This document shows positions 14,569 to 22,049 of a stretch of DNA of 64,000 nucleotides, piece after piece (position 1 is the first letter of the stretch; each line of letters begins with the position of its first letter). A model generated the notes under the pieces. The model saw nothing but the letters and a program-made list of their open reading frames with translations, was not told the origin of the DNA and did no database searches. A program made the translations under genes and the position numbers. The stretch comes from a virus: the IMG/VR virus record IMGVR_UViG_3300033571_021402, positions 1 to 64,000 of that record. One strand, written 5' to 3'.

Positions 14569-15638
14569 TACTCAACCTCCACTACGCTTTGGTCACTGAC
14601 CATTAATTTCAATGCTGCTGGTTTTTCCGAAGACCGAACAACTCTTGCGCCACGCCCGACGAGCGACTCGCTCATGCGTGGTATATCTCTAACGATATTA
14701 TTTCCGAGTAGAACCGAGTTTTGTATTTCGGTATTTTCAACAACGCAGCTGTTCCCTATTGATGTGTATGGTCCAATGAAAGCGTTACGTATCAAGCAGT
14801 TATCGCCAATAACAACAGGGCCAATAATTCGAGAATCATAAATCATCGAATTTCCAATCTGAACTCGCCCATCGGCGGTAAAAGAGTTGAGTGGTTTTTC
14901 GTAAATTTGACGCTCTATCTTGTCAAGGACTAGACGGTTGCATTCCAGTAGCGGGTCTTTTTTCCCAGTATCAATCCACCATCCCTCGAGGGTATGGCAT
15001 GTAACTTCTTTTCCTGAATCAATCAGCCACTGTATTGCGTCGGTTATTTCAAGTTCGCCGCGCTTTGATGCTTTTATGTTTGAAACAGCCTCGTGAATGT
15101 CTTTCGTAAAGTAGTAGACACCGACCATGGCCATGTTTGACTTTGGGTCTGACGGTTTTTCTACGAGACGAACTGGCTTGCCATTCTCCAGTTCAACTAC
15201 TCCAAAATTCTCTGGGTTATCAACTTGTTTTACAAGTATTGAAGCAGACGGCTTGTCGCCCAAATAGCCGAACATTTCGTGAAACTCATGAATGCTTTGC
15301 TGGAGCATGTTGTCGCCTAGATACATGACAAAATCATCGTCGGCAAGAAAACTGCGCGAAATTGAGACACAGTGGGCTAACCCGAGCGGGTCTGTCTGTT
15401 CTATGTACGTTATGCGTGCGCCAAATTTCGAACCGTCACCAACGGCTTTTCGCACCTCATGCCCAGTTGAGCCAATAACGATGCCTATATCTGTTATGCC
15501 GGCGTCGACCATCGACTCTATGCCGTAGAAAAGAATTGGCTTATTGGCAATTGGGACTAGCTGCTTAGCTCCCGTATATGTAATTGGGCGAAGTCTTGTC
15601 CCGGAGCCACCAGAAAGAATAAGCCCCTTGAGCGTCAT
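14568..15638 (-). CDS. rmlA: glucose-1-phosphate thymidylyltransferase, long form
   Basis: A 356-residue nucleotidyltransferase joining dTTP and glucose-1-phosphate to dTDP-glucose, the first step of rhamnose synthesis. The N-terminus has GLILSGGSGTRLRPIT and the uridylyl/thymidylyl core; residues from about 240 on look like a left-handed beta-helix (repeated VQIGNSMI, GPVVIGDNC patterns), which marks the long RmlA form. ATGA overlap with thyX. The operon therefore couples dTMP synthesis to use of dTTP. Confidence 0.93.
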   Translation of the reverse strand: MTLKGLILSGGSGTRLRPITYTGAKQLVPIANKPILFYGIESMVDAGITDIGIVIGSTGHEVRKAVGDGSKFGARITYIEQTDPLGLAHCVSISRSFLADDDFVMYLGDNMLQQSIHEFHEMFGYLGDKPSASILVKQVDNPENFGVVELENGKPVRLVEKPSDPKSNMAMVGVYYFTKDIHEAVSNIKASKRGELEITDAIQWLIDSGKEVTCHTLEGWWIDTGKKDPLLECNRLVLDKIERQIYEKPLNSFTADGRVQIGNSMIYDSRIIGPVVIGDNCLIRNAFIGPYTSIGNSCVVENTEIQNSVLLGNNIVRDIPRMSESLVGRGARVVRSSEKPAALKLMVSDQSVVEVE

Positions 15639-16357
15639 GGCGCCTTCATTCCATTTTCAATCCATGCAGAATATGTCACCGGCATTGCCCCTTTGAATAT
15701 CTCGGCAACTGCATTCGCGTACTCGCGTATTTCGAGCTGAGCGTTAATGTCCATGCGTAAAGAGAGAAAATTCATGAGAGAACGAGCATTCACCGTCCAG
15801 TAAAACTGTGTAAACATGGATACAGGGAGAACCATTCTTGCAACTTCTTTTGCTATGCCGGACTCAATCATGTCGCGATATAGGCGGTACGAAGCTTCGT
15901 TGTTCGAGCTAATAGCAGTTATAGCAAGCTGAACACGGGGGTCCCCGTCTTTCAGCGTTTCAAATGAATATGCTCCCGGTTTTCCAACCTGAGTGCGGAT
16001 ATCTTCAGCCCGTGGTACATGAAACTCGTCAGGAACTTCTGAGTATCTTGCTGAAAATTCATTAAATGAGCCAATTCTGTGGCGGAACCATTCGCGTGCA
16101 ACGAATAGTGGACACTTGACATGAAAGCGCATCGCGTTGTGTTCGAACGGCGTCCCATGCCTCTCTCGCATGAGAAAGTTTATGAGGCCCTTGTCTTTCC
16201 CAGAAAGTTCATCATGCAGGTCAGACGACTGTTGTGCAAATGAAACTCTTGCGGCGTTGACTACAGACATATCGTCAGCCATACAGCCGTCAAGCCTGAC
16301 AAAACCGCCCACGCCAGGCATTACTTCGATGAGACGAGATGACACTCGTGCCTCCAT
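15635..16357 (-). CDS. thyX: flavin-dependent thymidylate synthase
   Basis: A 240-residue ThyX making dTMP from dUMP with FAD. The signature RHRIGSFNEFSARYSE, matching RHRx7-8S with the ThyX pattern, is plain, with HGTPFEHNAMRFHV upstream. ThyX is common in actinobacteriophages. It is first in the overlapping operon with rmlACBD, directly downstream of tRNA-Lys, with which it may be co-transcribed. TAAGAAT about 14 nt before the ATG could be a -10. Confidence 0.95.
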   Translation of the reverse strand: MEARVSSRLIEVMPGVGGFVRLDGCMADDMSVVNAARVSFAQQSSDLHDELSGKDKGLINFLMRERHGTPFEHNAMRFHVKCPLFVAREWFRHRIGSFNEFSARYSEVPDEFHVPRAEDIRTQVGKPGAYSFETLKDGDPRVQLAITAISSNNEASYRLYRDMIESGIAKEVARMVLPVSMFTQFYWTVNARSLMNFLSLRMDINAQLEIREYANAVAEIFKGAMPVTYSAWIENGMKAP

Positions 16358-16389
16358 TTATTTTTGTTTGCATTCTTACGCTAGCACGA

Positions 16390-16465
16390 TGGTGCGCCCT
16401 CTGGGGCTCGAACCCAGGACCCACGGATTAAAAGTCCGCTGCTCTACCAACTGAGCTAAAGGCGC
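16390..16465 (-). tRNA. tRNA-Lys (TTT)
   Basis: 76 nt. Acceptor GCGCCTT/AGGGCGC (one G-T pair), a normal D arm, anticodon loop CTTTTAA with TTT, T arm GGTTCGAGCC. The CCA end is encoded (16390-16392). Confidence 0.93.
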
Positions 16466-16473
16466 GGGGATGT

Positions 16474-16782
16474 TTAAATAAAATGTTTTATTATTGCAGC
16501 AGAAGCAAGAATCACCCACAGAACATTAAAGATGATAATTGTTGGGAGTGTCTTGATTGTTGATGACCAGATGAGAGCAACGCTGGAAGCTATTGCAAAA
16601 ATATAGAGCCACCAGAACTGCTTGCCGAAAAGCAGTCCTGGAAAAATAATTGCAATCTTTGTTGCGAATCCCCACGCCTCGACAGAGTTGGCGCGATTCC
16701 AGTAGGAGCGCCGAGACATGCTTTTAACAGCATTGACTATCTTGGAACAAAATGTTCTTAATGTGAACAGCATCCGTCGCAT
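16474..16782 (-). CDS. small membrane protein
   Basis: A 102-residue protein with a basic N-terminus (MRRMLFTLRTFC, then MSRRSYWNRA) and two or three hydrophobic segments from about residue 42 to 100 (IAIIFPGLLFG, WWLYIFAIASSVALIW, TIIIFNVLWVILASAAI). It overlaps the upstream gene by 25 bp and ends 9 bp before tRNA-Lys. Start could be the ATG at 16782 or 16773. Function unknown. Confidence 0.65.
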   Translation of the reverse strand: MRRMLFTLRTFCSKIVNAVKSMSRRSYWNRANSVEAWGFATKIAIIFPGLLFGKQFWWLYIFAIASSVALIWSSTIKTLPTIIIFNVLWVILASAAIIKHFI

Positions 16783-17006
16783 CCATGCACTCTATCATTC
16801 GATATCTCGTCTGGGTCTGGGTGGCCGACTCCATGTGGGCAAATTCGCTCCACCATCTGTCTATCGGGACGCCAGTTTTGTGGCCACTCTTTCATGTGGT
16901 GGTTACTTGGGTTGTGTATAACACAGTGCTCTCCGGCACACTTTGACTCGCCATGCACGCCTATGAGTATCTGTCCACCAACAAGAGTGTGCGTAATGCT
17001 CTCCAT
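16758..17006 (-). CDS. conserved actinophage Cys/His-rich protein
   Basis: An 82-residue protein that I recognise as a conserved actinobacteriophage family of unknown function, from CVIHNPSNHHMKEWPQNWR and ICPHGVGHPDPDEIS, ending HGCDGCCSH. The many Cys and His residues suggest zinc binding. AGGGAGATAA precedes ATG 17006, a strong ribosome binding site. Confidence 0.8.
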   Translation of the reverse strand: MESITHTLVGGQILIGVHGESKCAGEHCVIHNPSNHHMKEWPQNWRPDRQMVERICPHGVGHPDPDEISNDRVHGCDGCCSH

Positions 17007-17112
17007 TTATCTCCCTTGAAATGCTGGCAGTGCGGCCCGCCTCTTAGCCTTCCCCGCGATGGGTCGTCACCCTGAGGACTTTTTCACCTCTCGTGGATGG
17101 GTACCAGCTTTG

Positions 17113-17186
<74 letters not shown>

Positions 17187-17357
17187 CTATTCAATAGATG
17201 AATAGTTTAGCGCGGTAACAATTAGTTGGGCAAAACGCCTATCCACGTTACCGATGCACTCCCAGCCATCTACTTCATTTGTTGACCTGAGAAGTATGCA
17301 TTGCGACAAGTCCTCTGCCATTACGGCATAGGCATACTGTGGTTTGTCATTACTCAA
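17187..17357 (-). CDS. small hypothetical protein
   Basis: A 56-residue protein of unknown function (YAYAVMAEDLSQCILLRS, then FAQLIVTALNYSSIE). The likely start is TTG 17357, preceded by GGGGAAGACG and overlapping the end of the upstream gene; a TTG four codons earlier is an alternative. The stop directly abuts tRNA-Pro. Confidence 0.5.
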   Translation of the reverse strand: MSNDKPQYAYAVMAEDLSQCILLRSTNEVDGWECIGNVDRRFAQLIVTALNYSSIE

Positions 17358-17577
17358 CGTCTTCCCCAAAGGATGTTTCTATTAGGGCAATTCTTTCCTC
17401 ATCTGTCATGTTGAGGGATTTTTGCGTTACTCCCCACAGCCATTCCCCATCTTCACGAACACCTATTACCTCTATTAAGCCCAACCTACGCAGTGCTTCC
17501 ATATCGTTGAGCAGGTCATCTTTTGTGTATTCGTCAGCCACTTGCGTCCCCCGTGTTGTTTGCGTTGGTTGGGTCAT
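17350..17577 (-). CDS. small hypothetical protein
   Basis: A 75-residue protein, MTQPTQTTRG at the start, with a helix-turn-helix-like middle (LLNDMEALRRLGLIEVIGV) that recalls a winged-helix fragment, and an acidic end. ATG 17577 is chosen over a longer frame to 17703 because the longer part would overlap the upstream gene in a way that gives an unconvincing N-terminus. Overlap with the upstream gene is 44 bp. Function unknown. Confidence 0.55.
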   Translation of the reverse strand: MTQPTQTTRGTQVADEYTKDDLLNDMEALRRLGLIEVIGVREDGEWLWGVTQKSLNMTDEERIALIETSFGEDVE

Positions 17578-17890
17578 TGTATTCGCTTTTCGTGATGTAG
17601 TCAAATTCCCCGGAATCAATCCTGGCTTTATTTTTGACCGATTCCTCAAACCATACGCAGTCTTCGCAGCCATCTGCAGGGTGGTCTTCTGGCGGCAGAC
17701 CAAGTCTTACCCCATCAAGAACCCAGCTCTCGAAGTATGGATAGATTTCCGTTAGGTGGGCAAGTGATGCTTTGTTCTCTTGTCGCAGGATTGTTATCTC
17801 CTCCGCTGCGTCCAGCATTAGCCGCGCAAAGTCAGCGTCTTTTAAGGGAGCGAAATCAAGTAGTCTCATCACGATGTCATTGTTGTTCAT
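17534..17890 (-). CDS. hypothetical protein
   Basis: A 118-residue acidic protein with a helical N-terminus (FARLMLDAAEEITILRQENK) and a CEDCVWFEE segment in the middle, perhaps metal-binding. It starts 3 bp from the 3' end of tRNA-Leu. Function unknown; such small proteins scattered among tRNA genes are common in actinobacteriophages. Confidence 0.65.
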   Translation of the reverse strand: MNNNDIVMRLLDFAPLKDADFARLMLDAAEEITILRQENKASLAHLTEIYPYFESWVLDGVRLGLPPEDHPADGCEDCVWFEESVKNKARIDSGEFDYITKSEYNDPTNANNTGDASG

Positions 17891-17892
17891 AG

Positions 17893-17972
17893 TGGGCCCG
17901 GAGGGACTCGAACCCTCACTCCGTGGAACCAGGACCTAAACCTGGCGCGTCTGCCAATTCCGCCACGAGCCC
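17893..17972 (-). tRNA. tRNA-Leu (TAG)
   Basis: 80 nt with a long variable arm. Acceptor GGGCTCG/CGGGCCC (one G-T pair), anticodon TAG, T arm GGTTCGAGTCC. CCA is not encoded. Confidence 0.9.
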
Positions 17973-17996
17973 GCTGTGATATTAGGGGTTATTTCG

Positions 17997-18068
17997 CTGG
18001 GGAGCAAGGACTCGAACCCTGAACTACAGGACCAAAACCTGTCGTGTTGCCAATTACACCATTCCCCA
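17997..18068 (-). tRNA. tRNA-Gln (TTG)
   Basis: 72 nt. Acceptor TGGGGAA with a near-complementary 3' arm (mismatch at the seventh pair), discriminator G, anticodon TTG, T arm GGTTCGAGTCC. CCA is not encoded. Confidence 0.88.
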
Positions 18069-18069
18069 A

Positions 18070-18145
18070 TGGCTGGCGAGGCAGGGCTCGAACCTGCGAC
18101 CCAGGGATTAACAGTCCCTTGCTCTGCCAACTGAGCTACTCGCCA
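18070..18145 (-). tRNA. tRNA-Asn (GTT)
   Basis: 76 nt. Acceptor TGGCGAG/CTCGCCA, discriminator G, encoded CCA, anticodon GTT, normal D and T arms. Only 1 bp separates it from tRNA-Gln. Confidence 0.92.
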
Positions 18146-18161
18146 TTGAGATTAAATTTAT

Positions 18162-18246
18162 TGGTAGGGATAGTGGGACTTGAACCCACAAGTCTTGCGA
18201 CCAGGGATTTTAAGTCCCCTGCGTATGCCTATTCCGCCATATCCCC
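18162..18246 (-). tRNA. tRNA-Leu (TAA)
   Basis: 85 nt with a long variable arm (CGCAAGACTTG region). Acceptor GGGGATA/TATCCCT, anticodon loop CTTAAAA with TAA, encoded CCA. Confidence 0.9.
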
Positions 18247-18270
18247 TTGATTGGGCGTTTTGGTGTTGTT

Positions 18271-18444
18271 TTATTTCTTTGTCGCTTTTTTCATGGCATC
18301 ACAATAAGAACATGGTGCTGCAAACTCGCAGTTTGCGTCGTGGTATTGATTTGCTAGTCGTTGAGCAATGGTAATCCATTCGTTACGCTCTTTTTCAAGT
18401 TGACCGACGCGCTCAATCCACCATCCGTATGTTGGCATGTCCAT
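18271..18444 (-). CDS. small hypothetical protein
   Basis: A 57-residue protein starting MDMPTYGWWIERVGQLEKER and containing CEFAAPCSYC, a likely metal-binding cluster, with a basic end (KKATKK). ATG 18444 is chosen because an upstream start would run through tRNA-Ser. No clear ribosome binding site. It lies between two tRNA genes and may be co-transcribed with them. Confidence 0.5.
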   Translation of the reverse strand: MDMPTYGWWIERVGQLEKERNEWITIAQRLANQYHDANCEFAAPCSYCDAMKKATKK

Positions 18445-18467
18445 TCTTTGGATAATACACCATTTAG

Positions 18468-18554
18468 CGGAAGAGGAGGGATTTGAACCCCCGGTGGGCG
18501 CAAACCCACTCCTGTTTTCAAGACAGGTGCATTCGGCCGCTCTGCCACTCTTCC
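18468..18554 (-). tRNA. tRNA-Ser (TGA)
   Basis: 87 nt with a long variable arm. Acceptor GGAAGAG/CTCTTCC, discriminator G, anticodon TGA, T arm GGTTCAAATCC. CCA is not encoded. Confidence 0.92.
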
Positions 18555-18560
18555 TTTTAT

Positions 18561-18965
18561 TTATGCTCCGCCAGAGTTGAGGGCGGAGTCGATAAACCAT
18601 TGATTCTCTGGGCAGAAATTGGCAACAGCTTCTCGAATTAGTGAACCGATAAAGCCTGCGTTTACACCACTAGATTGGGCCATATCTACAAAGTCAGCAA
18701 GAGTTGAACCCTCGTCAATCGCATCACATGTAAGACGCCCCATTTTGAGTACTCCAACTTTGCCAAGGCGAGTTACTTCTGCTGGATAATCAGCAGCAAT
18801 GTTGTTGAGAAACTGCTCTTCTCTATCAATTGCCTTTGGTGCTGCTGTCTGTGGGGTGGCGGCAATGGTGTCCGGCACGGTTCTCTCCACGACGACGGTG
18901 CGCGTTCCGCATGCTGACAGGGATACTGCCGTTAGGACAATTGCGGTGGTCGCTAATTTCTTCAT
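18561..18965 (-). CDS. DUF732-like lipoprotein
   Basis: A 134-residue secreted lipoprotein. Residues 1-18 are a lipoprotein signal with lipobox LSAC, followed by a TP-rich linker. The folded part (EQFLNNIAADYP, then CDAIDEGSTLADF and FCPENQWFI) resembles DUF732, a family of exported actinobacterial proteins. It should sit on the outer face of the host membrane, where a role in superinfection exclusion is conceivable but inferred. It may have been acquired from a host. Confidence 0.75.
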   Translation of the reverse strand: MKKLATTAIVLTAVSLSACGTRTVVVERTVPDTIAATPQTAAPKAIDREEQFLNNIAADYPAEVTRLGKVGVLKMGRLTCDAIDEGSTLADFVDMAQSSGVNAGFIGSLIREAVANFCPENQWFIDSALNSGGA

Positions 18966-19005
18966 TTACTTTGCTTTCTTTTAAGAGTTGCTTTCGCAAC
19001 TATAG

Positions 19006-19078
<73 letters not shown>

Positions 19079-19147
19079 CAGATTTATTGTGTCAAATATT
19101 ACCGCGATTATCCACAATGTGAAATTAAATTCTCATTTTGCGAGAAC

Positions 19148-19306
19148 TTAGGCATTGAGGTATTTCCCCTTTTCGCATTCATGTTCCAACTCGCAGTAAC
19201 AGTCATAGTAGGGGAACTTCAGACCGCATTCATCGCATATGGTTACGTTCATGTGGTAGGTGAATCCAGCAGGTCTCGGTGTATCGCATGACCATTCTTC
19301 TTCCAT
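19148..19306 (-). CDS. small cysteine-rich protein
   Basis: A 52-residue gene from ATG 19306 to TAA 19148. It begins MEEEWSCDTPRPAGFTYHMN and contains CDECGL and CYCELEHEC, six cysteines in all, so zinc binding is likely. GAGGGAAAACAA precedes the ATG, a good ribosome binding site. It fits exactly between tRNA-Ile2 and tRNA-Val. Function unknown. Confidence 0.65.
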   Translation of the reverse strand: MEEEWSCDTPRPAGFTYHMNVTICDECGLKFPYYDCYCELEHECEKGKYLNA

Positions 19307-19323
19307 TTGTTTTCCCTCACTTG

Positions 19324-19395
19324 TGGGCGCTGAGGGTCTCGAACCCCCGACCTACTCGGTGTAAACGAGTTGCTCTACCACTGAGCTAAGCGCCC
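19324..19395 (-). tRNA. tRNA-Val (TAC)
   Basis: 72 nt. Acceptor GGGCGCT/AGCGCCC, anticodon TAC, T arm GGTTCGAGACC. CCA is not encoded. The 5' end overlaps the stop of the upstream protein gene by 10 bp. Confidence 0.92.
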
Positions 19396-19682
19396 TGGTT
19401 TGAATAGACTGTTTTGGGGGGAATTGGAAGTCCTCCGGCGTTCATCCTAAGCCATGTCTTTTCGTCGACTATTTCATACGTCCATGCGTCCTGGGTGAAA
19501 CCCAGGTTTGCTGGATGCGGCCTTCTATCTACAAGGCTTTTCAGGATTGCCCGCTCCCTTGTCTCCTCAATTGTCACAAACCATCTATTTACTGGGTCTG
19601 CCGTATGCCAAATTACATAAACAACGTCATGTTCTTCCCCAGCTTGCGCCAGCTTACCGAGAGTGCCCCTATTGTTTGGCAT
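19386..19682 (-). CDS. hypothetical protein
   Basis: A 98-residue protein of unknown function (VVYVIWHTADPVNRWFVTIE, then DAWTYEIVDEKTWLRM). AGAAAGGAATACGCAG precedes ATG 19682, a good ribosome binding site. Its last codons overlap the first 10 bases of tRNA-Val, so processing of the tRNA would cut the mRNA just at its end. Confidence 0.65.
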   Translation of the reverse strand: MPNNRGTLGKLAQAGEEHDVVYVIWHTADPVNRWFVTIEETRERAILKSLVDRRPHPANLGFTQDAWTYEIVDEKTWLRMNAGGLPIPPKTVYSNQGA

Positions 19683-19696
19683 CTGCGTATTCCTTT

Positions 19697-19858
19697 CTAT
19701 TTAGATTTTTTCTCAACGCCTTTTTTCTCCAGATACTCATCTAGCGCTTGCCTGATGATTGAACCCCGAGATAGCTTCAACTTTTCTGATGCGTTATTTA
19801 GTCGCTCAGCCATTTCAGCGGATAGGTGTATTACGAGTTTTTCAAATTCTTTGTTCAT
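19697..19858 (-). CDS. ribbon-helix-helix DNA-binding protein
   Basis: A 53-residue protein from ATG 19858 to TAG 19697, MNKEFEKLVIHLSAEMAERL followed by LKLSRGSIIRQALDEYLEKK. This is the CopG/Arc ribbon-helix-helix pattern: a short beta strand, helix, turn and second helix. It would bind DNA as a dimer and act as a repressor or as an antitoxin-like regulator; no toxin partner is evident. It lies between the tRNA-like gene and the preceding protein gene. Confidence 0.75.
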   Translation of the reverse strand: MNKEFEKLVIHLSAEMAERLNNASEKLKLSRGSIIRQALDEYLEKKGVEKKSK

Positions 19859-19860
19859 TG

Positions 19861-19936
19861 TGCTGGAGGCGGGATTTGAACCCGCGTGTCACCGCTACGG
19901 TTTCTACACTTTATAAGAGTGGGCCGATACTCCAGC
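19861..19936 (-). tRNA. tRNA-like gene lacking a normal D arm
   Basis: 76 nt with a perfect 7-bp acceptor (GCTGGAG/CTCCAGC), a perfect T arm (GCGGG-TTCAAAT-CCCGC) and a variable-arm hairpin ACCG-TAG-CGGT. Between bases 9 and 27 only about five bases remain, so no D stem-loop can form. The best anticodon arm is CACT-CTTATAA-AGTG, which would give TAT (Ile, AUA codon). It could be a non-canonical tRNA, a decaying gene or another tRNA-shaped RNA. Confidence 0.55.
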
Positions 19937-19946
19937 CATCGCTGCA

Positions 19947-20285
19947 TTAGTTGCTGTCACCAGCGATGGCTATTCGTACGTTCTCAACTAGTCGCGACTT
20001 GCTGAAACCGCCAGATGCAGTAACTCTACCTACATACTCCCCGTCGCGTAAAACTATTAATGCCGGGATTGTGAGGATGTCGTAGCGTCTTGCAAATTCA
20101 GGGAACTCCTCGATGTTCAGTTTTGCGAAAGAAACCTCATCGGACATTTCTGACGCCAACTCATCGATGATTGGGGCTATCTGTTTGCACGGGCCACACC
20201 ATGGTGCCCAAAAGTCAACTATTACTGGCGTCGCCGAGCTCTTTACGAATTCATCGTATGTGTCTGCGTTCAGTTCTGTTGTCAT
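19947..20285 (-). CDS. thioredoxin
   Basis: A 112-residue thioredoxin with VDFWAPWCGPCKQIAPII, the WCGPC active site, and the cis-Pro region (ILTIPALIVLRDGE). It would reduce protein disulfides, and here it is the natural electron donor for the class II ribonucleotide reductase at 38.2-40.2 kb. It ends only 10 bp before the tRNA-like gene. Length and motifs are standard. Confidence 0.95.
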   Translation of the reverse strand: MTTELNADTYDEFVKSSATPVIVDFWAPWCGPCKQIAPIIDELASEMSDEVSFAKLNIEEFPEFARRYDILTIPALIVLRDGEYVGRVTASGGFSKSRLVENVRIAIAGDSN

Positions 20286-20289
20286 GACC

Positions 20290-20712
20290 TCATCCTACCT
20301 TTTCTACTGGCCAAATATACGGCATATCGGGGTCTTCTGTCCAGCCAAACTGCGAATAATGTGCAAAGTCTTTGCGTAGGAGGTTTGCACGATGGGATGA
20401 GTGAACGCTCTCTTCCCCCCACCAAAATGGCATGTCGTCAAAGTCGGCTTCTCCGTATGAAAGCATCTTTTCCCTGCAGCTGTCCCTATATCCACGGGCT
20501 ATCCACACGTCGCAGATAGTCACCCCATAGGCAATTAGGCCGCCAATGTTGTCTGCCCACATTTTTGCAGCCGGATGATTTTTCCACCCAAGAGAAACAT
20601 CGAGATTGCACCTAATTAGCTGAAGCGTCTCGACGCGCTGTTTCCCAAGTCTTGCCCTATCAAGAACCTGTCCGCATTCAAGAATGTTCGTTGATGGAAC
20701 GAATGTTTGCAT
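20290..20712 (-). CDS. MSMEG_6728-like protein, possible DNA glycosylase
   Basis: A 140-residue protein closely resembling the MSMEG_6728 family: LDRARLGKQRVETLQLIRC, WKNHPAAKMW and ARGYRDSC. This family is annotated as related to pyrimidine-dimer DNA glycosylase/endonuclease V, so a base-repair role is plausible but inferred from the family. It lies 4 bp upstream of thioredoxin and is probably co-transcribed. Confidence 0.75.
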   Translation of the reverse strand: MQTFVPSTNILECGQVLDRARLGKQRVETLQLIRCNLDVSLGWKNHPAAKMWADNIGGLIAYGVTICDVWIARGYRDSCREKMLSYGEADFDDMPFWWGEESVHSSHRANLLRKDFAHYSQFGWTEDPDMPYIWPVEKVG

Positions 20713-20754
20713 TTCCCCTCCTAGTAATAATAAGTAGTGACTAGAACTTTCATT

Positions 20755-21204
20755 CTAGTCATAGTTTGGATTAATTAGCAAATCCTTTACATCATCAGCC
20801 ATGAGCAGGAATCCGCGAGCTGGATTGTCCGCACCGCCGAGCGATATTTTTGAGACCTCATTAAATTTGTCTCTGTTTAAACGAAGGTAACGCTTAAGTC
20901 TGGCGACTTCGATGACAACAAAGGCGCTTCCGGTCGAGAATACATAGACCCACCATTTCGCCGTTGTTACGTTTATTCCACTAGGGACCCAGATGCGATT
21001 CCCGTCTGAATCGGTACTTCCACGGGGATTCTGGTTCGTTTCAACAACCATTCTCCCGTTTCGATACCTATCTGTTTTTACTTCAAATGCCCCGTCAGAC
21101 AAGTCGTCAAGAAACATTTCTATATCTTTTTCGCTTTTCTGACCGAAGGCTAAATCGGCCTTAAAATCAAAAGAGCGACTTGGGATATCAAATGCCGAAG
21201 TCAT
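20755..21204 (-). CDS. hypothetical protein, possible PD-(D/E)XK nuclease
   Basis: A 149-residue protein. FEVKTDRYRNGRMVVET followed later by TAKWWVYVFSTGSAFVVIE recalls the ExK-beta strand core of PD-(D/E)XK nucleases, with D and E residues upstream (KDIEMFLDDLSDG). ATG 21204 (MTSAFDIPSRS) overlaps the end of the previous gene and is chosen over a longer frame starting at 21249. Nuclease function is a tentative reading. Confidence 0.6.
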   Translation of the reverse strand: MTSAFDIPSRSFDFKADLAFGQKSEKDIEMFLDDLSDGAFEVKTDRYRNGRMVVETNQNPRGSTDSDGNRIWVPSGINVTTAKWWVYVFSTGSAFVVIEVARLKRYLRLNRDKFNEVSKISLGGADNPARGFLLMADDVKDLLINPNYD

Positions 21205-21433
21205 CTGGAATGTCTCTAGAAATGAGCGCCTCAATCCCGGACTGCACATCCTGGTTTTCTTTTATGACAAGACCTAGAACATTGAGGATATCGTCAGCAG
21301 TATCTTGGGTTGCCAGGCGGCGCTCGCGCTCTTCCTCTGGGGAATTATCAGAATTATCTAAAAATGAATAAATTGTGTTAGCAATTAAATCACTAAGTGT
21401 TAGGCGTATTTCGGCACTGCTCTGTGTAGACAT
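21188..21433 (-). CDS. small acidic protein
   Basis: An 81-residue acidic protein (SDLIANTIYSFLDNSDNS, then ILNVLGLVIKENQDVQSG). Unknown function. ATG 21433 is preceded by TTTACA-N17-TACTGT with 7 nt to the ATG, a leaderless arrangement, so upstream in-frame codons (to 21571) are not used. It is divergent from ssb and overlaps the next gene by 17 bp. Confidence 0.65.
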   Translation of the reverse strand: MSTQSSAEIRLTLSDLIANTIYSFLDNSDNSPEEERERRLATQDTADDILNVLGLVIKENQDVQSGIEALISRDIPDDFGI

Positions 21434-21440
21434 GCTTGAC

Positions 21441-21469
21441 ACAGTACCACCCTGGGTGTAGGGTGTAAA
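21441..21469 (-). promoter_or_regulatory. promoter, TTTACA-N17-TACTGT, leaderless
   Basis: Minus strand: -35 TTTACA (21469-21464), 17 bp, extended -10 TGG-TACTGT (21446-21441), then 7 nt to ATG 21433. It lies in the divergent space shared with ssb. Confidence 0.65.
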
Positions 21470-21506
21470 TGCCCTAGGGCATCGATTAGAGAAAAGAGAT
21501 AAACCA

Positions 21507-21992
21507 GTGAATTTGTCACCAGTAACGATTATCGGGAATCTGACAGCAGACCCGGAACTCACCTTCACCACCTCGGGACAGGCGAAGCTCAGCTTCTCCG
21601 TCGCGAATACCCACGTCTGGTATGACGCCTCGAATGAGAAGCAGGAAAAGACCAGCTACTTCAATGTCACGGCATGGCGTTACCTCGCAGAGAACTCGGC
21701 TCGCACCCTCGAAAAGGGAATCGGAGTCGTCGTTTATGGGCGGCTCGAGCAGCGCAGCTACGAGGACAAGGAAGGCAACAAGCGTTCAATCGTGGAAGTC
21801 GTTGCGGAAGAGATTGCCATTTCCACCAAGTCGCTAGAGACCATTGAGCGTCGCCAGCGCAGCGAAAATCAGGATTCGTCCGGACAGCGTTCTGGCGCCT
21901 CTTCGCAGGCTCGCCGTAGCCGCCCCAGCACTGCCAAGGTCCCAGCAGGGGCAGGGCTGATGGACGACGTCGAGGCAGACGAGCCTTTCTGA
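21507..21992 (+). CDS. ssb: single-stranded DNA-binding protein
   Basis: A 161-residue SSB with an N-terminal OB fold (MNLSPVTIIGNLTADPELTF, TSYFNVTAWRYLAENSA) and a low-complexity C-terminal tail ending in an acidic tip (DDVEADEPF), which recruits partner proteins. It binds ssDNA in replication and repair. Starts at GTG 21507 with an AAAGAGAT purine stretch upstream. A strong terminator follows at 22050. Confidence 0.95.
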   Translation: MNLSPVTIIGNLTADPELTFTTSGQAKLSFSVANTHVWYDASNEKQEKTSYFNVTAWRYLAENSARTLEKGIGVVVYGRLEQRSYEDKEGNKRSIVEVVAEEIAISTKSLETIERRQRSENQDSSGQRSGASSQARRSRPSTAKVPAGAGLMDDVEADEPF

Positions 21993-22049
21993 AATATTCG
22001 GATTAAGTCGTTAAATAGGCCCAGAGAGGCCTAAACGACAGCATTTTGG

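Noticed and set aside
16700-16921. Plus-strand frame in the small membrane gene region
   Set aside because: It is the shadow of the two overlapping minus genes that have ribosome binding sites and conserved motifs.
18271-18600. Long form of the 18271-18444 gene starting at 18600
   Set aside because: It would run through tRNA-Ser (18468-18554).
19861-19936. tmRNA
   Set aside because: The T arm resembles tmRNA ends, but the whole gene is 76 nt with no tag reading frame or extended body.
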